Below are positions 29,365-36,546 of a stretch of DNA of 64,000 nt, in pieces (the first letter of the stretch is position 1; every line of letters starts with the position of its first letter). Source of the stretch: Polyangium fumosum. Its GTDB lineage: Bacteria; Myxococcota_A; Polyangia; Polyangiales; Polyangiaceae. The stretch spans positions 243,301 through 307,300 of the forward strand of contig NZ_SSMQ01000003.1 of NCBI RefSeq assembly GCF_005144585.1, given 5' to 3'. The notes under the pieces are model-generated. The model saw nothing but the letters and a program-made list of their open reading frames with translations. It did not search any database and was not told the origin of the DNA. Made by a program: the position numbers and the translations under genes.

Positions 29365-29943
29365 ATGAACGCCATCGAGAAACGCCTGCTCGCGAACGAC
29401 GGGGACCTCTTCACGCTCGCGAACGTCCTCGCCCCCGCCGAGTGCGACGACCTCATCCGGCGCGCCGAGGCCCACGGCTTCACAGACGCGCCGATCACGG
29501 TGGGGCCGAACAAGTTCATGATGGCGCCGGACATCCGCAACAACCGGCGCGTCATGCAGGACGACCCGGCCCTCGCGGCGCTGCTCTGGCCGCGGATCGC
29601 GGCGCACGTGCCGTCTCCGCGCGGCGCGTATCGCCCCGTGGGGTTGAACGAGCGGTTCCGGTATTACCGCTACACGCCGGGCCAGCAATTCGACTGGCAC
29701 CGGGACGGCGCGTATGTGCGGACGCCCGAGGAGCAGAGCCTGCTGACGTTGATCTTTTACCTGAACGAGACGTGCGTCGGCGGGACGACGGATTTCATGT
29801 TCGTGAACGACGACGAGCTCCGCGTGGCGCCGCGACGCGGCATGGCGCTCATCTTCTCGCACCCGATATACCACCGGGGAGCGCCGGTGATCGAGGGGAC
29901 GAAATACGTTCTCCGGACGGATGTGATGTATCGGCGGGGGTGA
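29365..29943 (+). CDS. 2-oxoglutarate/Fe(II)-dependent oxygenase, prolyl-4-hydroxylase type
   Basis: 192 residues. Iron ligands are in FDWHRDGAY (His112, Asp114) and the distal IYHRGAPV (His170). The 2OG-binding Arg is in KYVLRTDVMY (Arg184). The length and the FRYYRYTPGQQFDWHRD core match small P4H-like oxygenases. ATGs occur at 29353 and 29365; MNAIEKRLL at 29365 is chosen because it fits the typical start. The 112-bp gap to the divergent STAND regulator suggests that regulator may control it. Substrate unknown (protein or small molecule). Confidence 0.9.
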   Translation: MNAIEKRLLANDGDLFTLANVLAPAECDDLIRRAEAHGFTDAPITVGPNKFMMAPDIRNNRRVMQDDPALAALLWPRIAAHVPSPRGAYRPVGLNERFRYYRYTPGQQFDWHRDGAYVRTPEEQSLLTLIFYLNETCVGGTTDFMFVNDDELRVAPRRGMALIFSHPIYHRGAPVIEGTKYVLRTDVMYRRG

Positions 29944-30036
29944 GGGTCAGGGGGTCGGTGGGATGGGTGTCCAGAGCAGGAAGCGGTCCATTTCGATCGC
30001 CTCAAATAGCTCGGCGCGGACACAGCCTACCACATC

Positions 30037-31335
30037 TCAACGGTCCGGAAACGCCGTCCACCCCTCGAAATCCGGGCACACCGAGCCGCAGGCGCCCACG
30101 AAGAGCGCGCTCGGATCGAAAAACCCGTCGTCCGGCGGCGCGACCGCGCCCGAAAGCGCCTCCGCCCCGGTCACGAGCGACAGGTAGATCGCGCCGTTCG
30201 TGAACAACGGCAAACCACTCTCGCTCGCCGAGAGAGCACGATTGTTCCGCGCCGGATCCATGGCCCAATCCGACGCCGAAAAATTGGGCTCGTCCACGAA
30301 GTTGTCGTCGTTCGCGAAAATCGAATGCTGGATGTCGAGCAGCCCCTCGTTCGCATTCTTTTGCGCCGGCGCCTCTTCGATGCCCAGGCCCGACGTCCCC
30401 GCGCGCGCCACGAGCATGTCGAACATCCGCCCCCGCGTCCCGCCCCGCAGCTTGATGTTCGGACCGTACTGGTCCTCCATCCCGCTCAACGTCACGTTGT
30501 AAAGCAAGGGATCCGAAGGCGCCGAGCCCGCGCCGTCGATCTCGGCGTCGCTCGTGCCCTGGCCGGCCTGAATGCCCGTGTCGCCTTGCATGTTGCCCAT
30601 CACGACGCCGATGAATTGGCCCTTGCCGCGCCAGCCGAGCGCCCAATCGAAGCCGTCGTCCTCGTACATCGTGACGAGGATGTGCTTCACGGACACCGTC
30701 CCGCCCCGTAGATCCATCGCGTCGCTTTCGGTGCGATGCACCTGCACGTGGTCGACGACCGTGCCGCTGCCGACGCCCTCCAGGCGGAATCCGCCCGGCG
30801 AGCCCGGGAGGTCTTTGTTCCGGCCCGCGAATTCGATCCGCACGAATTCGAGCACGCCGCTGTCATCGTCCTCGGCCGTCCCGCCGCAGGTCGCCTGGAT
30901 GCCGGGCGGAAGAACATCCATGGGGCGCATGCCGCTGGGAGCGCCGTTGATCGGGGCGCGGCCACAAAGAATGACGCCCCGCCAATCCCCTTCGGCGCGC
31001 TCGGACGCGGCGCTCGTGAAGACGATCGGCGCCTCCTTCGTGCCCCGCGCGACGATCCGGGCGCCCGGCTTCACGAGGAGCCCGCCCTCCATCTGGGCGA
31101 GGATCTTCGTTCCCGGCTCGATCGTGAGCGTCGCGCCCGCTTCGACCACCACGAATCCCGTGAGGATCGTGGTCTGATCCGCATACCACGTCGTATCTTT
31201 GCCGATCGAGCCTGAAACCTCGACGATCGGGCGAAGCACACCCTCCTCGATCCCAAAGACCGAGGCGCACCCGGTCACGCCCGCGGAGCCGAGCGCCCCG
31301 AGGATGACACCAAGGTGGGCAGGACGAACGCGCAT
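30037..31335 (-). CDS. Beta-helix-like lipoprotein
   Basis: 432 residues. Signal ends in lipobox VTGC (Cys23). The mature part contains regular beta-solenoid-like segments: TTILTGFVVVEAGATLTIEPG, GGLLVKPGARIVARG, SGVLEFVRIEFAGRN and HILVTMYEDDGFDWA, as in right-handed parallel beta-helix proteins. No catalytic motif recognised. Its ATG overlaps the stop of the TPR-like gene as TGATG, so it is the third gene of a kinase operon. Start TTG one codon earlier is less likely. Confidence 0.82.
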   Translation of the reverse strand: MRVRPAHLGVILGALGSAGVTGCASVFGIEEGVLRPIVEVSGSIGKDTTWYADQTTILTGFVVVEAGATLTIEPGTKILAQMEGGLLVKPGARIVARGTKEAPIVFTSAASERAEGDWRGVILCGRAPINGAPSGMRPMDVLPPGIQATCGGTAEDDDSGVLEFVRIEFAGRNKDLPGSPGGFRLEGVGSGTVVDHVQVHRTESDAMDLRGGTVSVKHILVTMYEDDGFDWALGWRGKGQFIGVVMGNMQGDTGIQAGQGTSDAEIDGAGSAPSDPLLYNVTLSGMEDQYGPNIKLRGGTRGRMFDMLVARAGTSGLGIEEAPAQKNANEGLLDIQHSIFANDDNFVDEPNFSASDWAMDPARNNRALSASESGLPLFTNGAIYLSLVTGAEALSGAVAPPDDGFFDPSALFVGACGSVCPDFEGWTAFPDR

Positions 31336-32351
31336 CAAAAACTCCCTCGCGCGAAAATCCCCCCGGGCCCGAGCGTCAATGCGGCGCGCGGCTTCGGCGC
31401 CACATCCGCCGGCCCTCGCGTCGCGAGCGATACGACGAGGAGCGCGGCGCCCGCCGCCGTGAGGACCGCGCCGGGCACGAAAATCGTCGTCCCCACGCCC
31501 GCGAGCTCCTTCGCGTCCTTGCGAATCGCTACGCCCTCCCGATCACAATACGTCGCGTCGCAAAACGGCGCCGCCTCGTCGAACCGCGCGCGCGCCGCGA
31601 GCCCCACGCCGAGGGACGCGCCCATCGTGAGAACACCCGCCCCGCCCACCACGAGGCCCGCAATCCCGAGCGCCCCGATTCCTCGCGGCTTCGGCAGAGG
31701 CGCCGGAGGCGGCGGAGGCGGCGGCACTTTCACGGGCGCGGGCAAGGGCTTCGGCGCCTCGACTTGTTTCGCGTCTTCGAGCGGCGGCAACGTCACGGTC
31801 GTCGTCGCCGATCCCGCCTCGATCACCACGGACACCGAATACGTTGTTTTTCCCGGCGCGGTCGCCTCGATCTTGTACGTCCCCGGATCGATGGGTACGG
31901 CCGTGTTCCACAGGACGGACGCGACATCCAGCGCATCGCGTCGCACGACGAGCCCCTCGCGCGACACCAAATCCGGCACCTCGATGCGGAGGCGCGAGAG
32001 CTTCGATTCGAGGGCGTCCGCCCGCGCCCGCCCGATCTTCTCCCGCTCTGGTTGCCCCGCCCGGCGCGCCGCGTCGGCGGCCTCGCGAAACGTCGCCCAC
32101 GCGGACGCGAGCTTGCCGAGTTTTTCCTGGCAATCCCCCAGGTACAGCAGCGTGCCGATCCCCGAATCGAGCTTGTGGCTCTCCGCGAGCCGCGGGCAAG
32201 CGTGCTCGTAATCGCCCTTCTCCATGAGCGCGAGCGCCTCCTTGAAGAGGTGCTCGGCCGCGGCCACGTCGCCCTGCTGGGCAAACCCCGGCCCCGCCGC
32301 GCCGACAAGCGCCACGGCGAGGAGCCACCCGGCGGCGGCGCGTTTCTTCAT
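31335..32351 (-). CDS. Exported TPR/PEGA-like membrane protein in kinase operon
   Basis: 338 residues. Signal peptide (LLAVALVGAAGPGFA), then TPR-like helices (AAEHLFKEALALMEKGDYEHA, IGTLLYLGDCQEKLGKLASA). A beta domain follows (IDPGTYKIEATAPGKTTYSV), resembling PEGA repeats. After a Pro-rich linker come two TM segments near the C-terminus (LGIAGLVVGGAGVLTMGASLG and FVPGAVLTAAGAALLVVSLA). This architecture is frequent next to Ser/Thr kinases in Polyangiales. ATG overlaps the kinase stop (ATGA). Confidence 0.85.
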   Translation of the reverse strand: MKKRAAAGWLLAVALVGAAGPGFAQQGDVAAAEHLFKEALALMEKGDYEHACPRLAESHKLDSGIGTLLYLGDCQEKLGKLASAWATFREAADAARRAGQPEREKIGRARADALESKLSRLRIEVPDLVSREGLVVRRDALDVASVLWNTAVPIDPGTYKIEATAPGKTTYSVSVVIEAGSATTTVTLPPLEDAKQVEAPKPLPAPVKVPPPPPPPAPLPKPRGIGALGIAGLVVGGAGVLTMGASLGVGLAARARFDEAAPFCDATYCDREGVAIRKDAKELAGVGTTIFVPGAVLTAAGAALLVVSLATRGPADVAPKPRAALTLGPGGIFARGSF

Positions 32352-33841
32352 TTGCGGCCTCCGAAATCGGGAACGAGGCCGGGCGTGGGCGCCGCGCTCG
32401 GCGCCTGGGTCACCGCGGGCTTCGTCGCGCCGGTCTTCCCGGGCGCCGCGACCTTGGGCGCCGCCACGCTCGCGGCAGGCGCCGCCGACGTGCTCGGAGG
32501 CGCAGCGGTCGTCTCGGGCGTCGGAGCGGGCGCGGCGGTCACGCTCACGCTCGACACGGGCGCCACGGTCACGATCGCCGCGGGCGCCTCGATCGCCGGC
32601 GGCCGCGGCGGCTCCGCGGTCATGGCCTTCTCCTCGCGCCCCCCGAACAGCCGCGTCCCCACGATTCCCAGGAGCAAAGCGACCAAGCCTGTCAGGACGA
32701 ACCATTTCCCCGATCGCGACGCCGCCCCCGGCTGGGTCTGCGACCACTCCGAGGCCGTCTTCCCCATCGTCGGCGCCGACACCTGCTCGCCCGTCGCCCC
32801 ACCCGACGAAGCCTCCTTCTTTCGGAGCGACGAGCCCGTCGTTTGTCCGGGCGATGTCGTGCCGGATTTCGAGATCGGCGCCTCGGGCCGCAAGCTCCCC
32901 GCATCCCGCGGCCCGGCGAGGTGCGCGTGAATGCGATCGAGCAGCGCCTGCGACCGCTCGGGCACGAAGGGGGCGAGGGCGTCCGCGAGCTCGGCGACGC
33001 TCTGGAATCGATCGGCCGGGTGCTTTTGCAGGCAACGCAGCACCACGTCCCCGAGCTCGGCGGGCAGCTCCTCGCGGTGGCGCTGCGGCGGCTCCGGATC
33101 CTCGGTCATCAGCACCATGATGAGCGAGCCGAGCGAATCGGCGACGAATGGCATCCCCCCGGTGAGCGCCTTGTACAGCACCACGCCGAGCGACCAGATG
33201 TCGCTGCGCGCGTCGACCTCCCGCGCCGCGCGGAACTGCTCGAGCGACATGTACATCGGCGAGCCGAGCAGCGCGTTGCTGCGCGTGAGCGCCGTCCCGT
33301 CGATCGCCGCCGGATCCCCGTGCTTCGCGATTCCGAAATCGAGCACCTTCACCACCGGGCTCCCGTCAGCCCGCCGCGTCACGAACAGGTTCGCGGGCTT
33401 GATGTCGCGGTGCACGATGCCGCGCCCGTGCGCCTCGGCGAGCGCCTCGCACGTCTGCAGCAGGATCTCGCACGCCTCCTCGATCGGCAGCTTCCCGACC
33501 GCGCGGATCATCGCGTCGAGGTCCTTGCCTTCGAGCAGCTCCATCACGAGGTACGGCACGCCGTCGTCGAGCGTGCCGAAGTCGAGCATGCGCGTGACGT
33601 GCTCGCTCCGGAGCTTCGTCGCGGCTTGGGCCTCGCGCAAAAAGCGCTTCTTGCCGACCTCGTTCTTGGCGGCGGCCTCGAGCATGAACTTGATCGCCAC
33701 CCGCTGCTCGAGCTCCGTGTGCTCGGCCGCGACGACGGCCCCCATGCCGCCCACGCCGAGCACGCGATCGACGCGGTATTTCCCGGCGATCACGTCGCCC
33801 GCCTTGACCGGAAGCTCGATCTCCTCGCTGTCGCTACTCAT
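32348..33841 (-). CDS. Membrane Ser/Thr protein kinase (Hanks type)
   Basis: 497 residues. The kinase domain (about 20-280) has glycine loop GVGGMGAVV, VAIK lysine 51, catalytic loop HRDIKPAN (Asp146) and DFG (168-170), so it should be active. The usual APE/SPEQ after the activation loop reads SLEQ (199-202), losing the conserved proline. A Ser/Thr/Pro linker leads to one TM (WFVLTGLVALLLGIVGTRLFGG) and an Ala/Pro-rich extracytoplasmic tail. No PASTA repeats are present. Heads a coupled operon with the TPR-like and beta-helix lipoprotein genes. Targets unknown. Confidence 0.95.
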   Translation of the reverse strand: MSSDSEEIELPVKAGDVIAGKYRVDRVLGVGGMGAVVAAEHTELEQRVAIKFMLEAAAKNEVGKKRFLREAQAATKLRSEHVTRMLDFGTLDDGVPYLVMELLEGKDLDAMIRAVGKLPIEEACEILLQTCEALAEAHGRGIVHRDIKPANLFVTRRADGSPVVKVLDFGIAKHGDPAAIDGTALTRSNALLGSPMYMSLEQFRAAREVDARSDIWSLGVVLYKALTGGMPFVADSLGSLIMVLMTEDPEPPQRHREELPAELGDVVLRCLQKHPADRFQSVAELADALAPFVPERSQALLDRIHAHLAGPRDAGSLRPEAPISKSGTTSPGQTTGSSLRKKEASSGGATGEQVSAPTMGKTASEWSQTQPGAASRSGKWFVLTGLVALLLGIVGTRLFGGREEKAMTAEPPRPPAIEAPAAIVTVAPVSSVSVTAAPAPTPETTAAPPSTSAAPAASVAAPKVAAPGKTGATKPAVTQAPSAAPTPGLVPDFGGRK

Positions 33842-33871
33842 CGGCCGACCACGTCGCCTCGGGGGCCGAGC

Positions 33872-34429
33872 CTATCGAGGACGCGCCGCGCCGGCAAGCC
33901 CCTCGCGCGCGTCCATGAGCGCAAACCCTAGCAAATTCAGCCCTCGCCAGGCCCGAGGGTCCGTCGCACGCGGATCCGACGCGGCGAGCCCGATGCCCCA
34001 GATCGCGTCCTTTGGGCTCGCCTCGACGAGGATCTTCGATCCCGTCCCGCGCAGCCAATCGCCGAGGGCTTCATTCTGGCCGAACTTCGCGAGGCTCGCC
34101 TCCACCACGATCCCGAACCGATGCTCGCGCCACCGCACCTCGTCGAAATCATGCACCTCGCGGCCGAGCGCCTTCGCCTTGCCCGGATCCTCCGTCGCCA
34201 GGATCTTCGCGCGCGTCGCCTCGTCCCCGAAGAGCCGCGCCTTTTCGGCCATCATGAAATGCTCGGCGGCCGTGTACCGCTGTCCGCGCACAACGAACGG
34301 CGCCGGATACCATTGGCTCAAGATGAAAGGACCCAGCGTCCCGTCTTTGCTCGGCGTATGGCCCCAGAAGAACAGGAAATCGAGCGGCTCGCCGCGATCT
34401 TGCCGCGCGATCAGGGTGGCGACGTCCAT
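33872..34429 (-). CDS. NADAR-family protein (YbiA/RibX-like N-glycosidase)
   Basis: 185 residues of the NADAR (DUF1768) family: FLFFWGHTPSKDGTLGPFILSQWYPAPF, YTAAEHFMMAEKARLFGD and KDAIWGIGLAASDP are the family blocks. Characterised members cleave the N-glycosidic bond of riboflavin-pathway intermediates or remove ADP-ribose from nucleic acid bases. Full length and apparently intact. Lies 30 bp upstream of the kinase operon on the same strand, but a functional link is not evident. Confidence 0.92.
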   Translation of the reverse strand: MDVATLIARQDRGEPLDFLFFWGHTPSKDGTLGPFILSQWYPAPFVVRGQRYTAAEHFMMAEKARLFGDEATRAKILATEDPGKAKALGREVHDFDEVRWREHRFGIVVEASLAKFGQNEALGDWLRGTGSKILVEASPKDAIWGIGLAASDPRATDPRAWRGLNLLGFALMDAREGLAGAARPR

Positions 34430-34523
34430 GGCGGGATCCTACCGCATCTCGAAGCGCGCGGGGAAGCGTCCTCGCCGTTCCCCTTGGACCAAAGTGTGCT
34501 GCGGCGGTACTGTGATCCCGAGA

Positions 34524-34541
34524 CCGGCGCCCTGGCGCCGG
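34524..34541 (+). promoter_or_regulatory. Perfect palindrome touching the ribosome site of the MYXO-CTERM gene
   Basis: CCGGCGCC-CT-GGCGCCGG is a perfect 8-bp inverted repeat with a 2-base centre. Its last bases run into the GGAGGAGG ribosome site before ATG 34556. It could be an operator or an RNA structure that limits translation initiation. Confidence 0.4.
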
Positions 34542-34555
34542 AGGAGGAAAACTTC

Positions 34556-35113
34556 ATGCGCTCATTCGCTTTGCTTTTTGCGTCCGCTGCGCTCTTCGCC
34601 GCGACGCCCGCCCTCGCCGACGTGGTCGACTCTCCCCCGACGAATTGCCCCGACGGCAGCGAGGGCGAAACGTGTCACGGCGGCCCGCACTGCGAGCCGC
34701 GAAACTGCGCGACGGACGCCGATTGCAGCGGCGGCGCCACGTGCGCGGATCGCTCGTTTTGCATGCAGGAAATCAACTGCGTCGGCGGCTGGCTCGATCC
34801 GGACGCCGCGCTCCCGCCGCTCAAGCCCATCGTGGTCGAGCCCTGCGACGCGGCAGGCGCCTGCGCGACCGGCACGTGCAAATCCATCAAGGTCTGCGTC
34901 GGCGGCGCCCAGGCGGGCTCCGGCAGCGGCGGCAGCGGCGCGGGCGGCGCGGGCGCGGGCGACGGCGCGGGGGGAGGCGGGGACGGGGGCGACGTCGTGG
35001 TGAAGGGATGCACGTGCACCGCCGTGGGCGACCAGGCCGCGCCGTGGCTCGGGCTCGCCATGGTCGCCGTCGGCACCGGAATCGCCGCGGCGCGAAGGCG
35101 GCGCGCGCGTTAA
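34556..35113 (+). CDS. Cys-rich secreted protein with MYXO-CTERM-like tail
   Basis: 185 residues. Signal peptide (LLFASAALFAATPALA), Cys-rich body (CHGGPHCEPRNCATDADCSG, CADRSFCMQEINC), a Gly-rich linker and a tail with CTCTAVGDQAAPWLGLAMVA followed by RRRRAR: cysteine, hydrophobic helix, arginine cluster. This is the MYXO-CTERM type of sorting signal used for surface anchoring in myxobacteria. A strong ribosome site (GGAGGAGG) precedes the ATG. The stop overlaps the convergent signal peptidase gene by 4 bp. Function unknown. Confidence 0.85.
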   Translation: MRSFALLFASAALFAATPALADVVDSPPTNCPDGSEGETCHGGPHCEPRNCATDADCSGGATCADRSFCMQEINCVGGWLDPDAALPPLKPIVVEPCDAAGACATGTCKSIKVCVGGAQAGSGSGGSGAGGAGAGDGAGGGGDGGDVVVKGCTCTAVGDQAAPWLGLAMVAVGTGIAAARRRRAR

Positions 35114-35889
35114 CGCGCGGGCGGCGTCGTCACGGACGGTTTTTTCTTCAAGCACGTTTCCATCGCAGGCCCGAGCGACGCCGCGCCGGCCGGCAGGAGA
35201 GGCGGTCCGTCCACCGACGCCGCCGTGCGGCCGGAAAAACCGCCGCTCACGATCCTCCCCGCGCGCCCGATGACCGTGGAAATGGGCATGCCGCTCCCGA
35301 TTCCATGCTTCCAGCTCCGCGAGTCGTGGCTGTTCATCCGGTTGTCGCCGATGACGAACACCTCCCCCGCAGGCACACGCCACGGCCCTTGCAACATCCC
35401 GCAAATCCCGCCCCGGCACGATTGTATCCCGCTGCAATCGCTGTCCTTCTCGCACGACCCCCCGTCGACCGGTCCGTCGAGCAAAACGCCGTACACGTGA
35501 TCGCCGATCCATTCGAGGAAGAGCTCGTGCGTCTGTCCCTCCCAATCGTATAGGCCCACGCGGCACTGCGGGACGCGAAAGCCGTTGATGATGGGCCGAC
35601 CGTCCACGAACTGGATCTCGTCCCCCGGCATCCCGATCACCCGCTTCAGGAAGAGCTGCTCCGGGTTTTCGGGGAACGGAAACACGATCACGTCGCCGCG
35701 ATGCACCTCGCCGCCCCGCGTCGCGGAGACGTGGTCCCCGGGAACGAGTGTGGGTATCATCGCCCCGGACGGGACCTTGTACACCTTGATCATCACGCCG
35801 AGCGCAACGGAGGCCAGCACGAGGAGGCCCAGGATCACGTAGGCCGCCTGCGCCAAACGCGTCTTGCGGGCCGAGGAGGCGTCGGACAT
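35110..35889 (-). CDS. lepB: Signal peptidase I
   Basis: 259 residues. N-terminal TM (AAYVILGLLVLASVALGVMI), catalytic serine in YKVPSGAMIPTL (Ser41), catalytic lysine in LFLKRVIGMPGD (Lys82), and the box E motif GDNRMNSHDSRSW. It contains a Cys-bearing insertion (GGSCEKDSDCSGIQSC) in the middle beta region, also seen in some myxobacterial paralogs. Cleaves Sec/Tat signal peptides at the outer face of the inner membrane. Probably one of several lepB copies, so the symbol is by family. Confidence 0.93.
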   Translation of the reverse strand: MSDASSARKTRLAQAAYVILGLLVLASVALGVMIKVYKVPSGAMIPTLVPGDHVSATRGGEVHRGDVIVFPFPENPEQLFLKRVIGMPGDEIQFVDGRPIINGFRVPQCRVGLYDWEGQTHELFLEWIGDHVYGVLLDGPVDGGSCEKDSDCSGIQSCRGGICGMLQGPWRVPAGEVFVIGDNRMNSHDSRSWKHGIGSGMPISTVIGRAGRIVSGGFSGRTAASVDGPPLLPAGAASLGPAMETCLKKKPSVTTPPAR

Positions 35890-36018
35890 GAGGGCCCCCT
35901 ACCTCGATCCGCGCCCCGCGAGAAGCCGCCCGAGACAAAGTCCCGACCCCGCTCCTTTTTTCTCTAAGAAACCTCCCGCCCCCCCGTTCTTCGAGCGAAC
36001 GACAGCTCTTTCGCGCCC

Positions 36019-36546
36019 ATGCCGAGCGAACCGACGAGCCACTGGGTCCTTCTCGCGCTCTCGCGCTACGAGGCCCCTTTGCTCCGCTACGCCTCGGCCA
36101 TCGTGGGATCCGCCCAGGCAGCCGACGTGGTGCAGGACACGTTCCTGCGCTTGTGCAACCAGGACCGGGCGGCGGTGGAGCCGCACCTCCGGGCCTGGCT
36201 CTTCACGGTCTGCCGGAACCGGGCCCTCGACGTACGGCGCGACAAACGACAGGTCGAGCCCGTGGCGGAGGTGGACGAGGTCATGCCGGACAATCAACCC
36301 GGGCCCACGGAGGCCCTCGAACGCCGGGAGGCGATGCGCCGTGTCCTCGGCGCGCTCGATACCCTGCCGGAGCGACAACGCGAGGCGGTCCTGCTCAAAT
36401 TCAGCGGCGACCTGAGCTACCAAGAAATCGCCGAGGTGCTCGGGACGAGCGTCTCGAACGTGGGGTTTTTGTTGCATACGGCGCTGCGCGCGCTGCGCGA
36501 GCAGGTGGAGAAAAAGGACCGCGAAGCCGGGCGGAGGAACCGATGA
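36019..36546 (+). CDS. ECF-type RNA polymerase sigma factor
   Basis: 175 residues with sigma2 (AADVVQDTFLRLCNQ, LRAWLFTVCRNRALDVRRDK) and sigma4 (LPERQREAVLLKFSGDLS, YQEIAEVLGTSVSNVGFLLH) and nothing else, as in ECF sigma factors. Its stop overlaps the ATG of the anti-sigma-vWA gene (ATGA), so the regulator and its likely inhibitor are made together. It probably directs envelope-stress or surface genes. The target promoter is not identifiable here. Confidence 0.95.
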   Translation: MPSEPTSHWVLLALSRYEAPLLRYASAIVGSAQAADVVQDTFLRLCNQDRAAVEPHLRAWLFTVCRNRALDVRRDKRQVEPVAEVDEVMPDNQPGPTEALERREAMRRVLGALDTLPERQREAVLLKFSGDLSYQEIAEVLGTSVSNVGFLLHTALRALREQVEKKDREAGRRNR

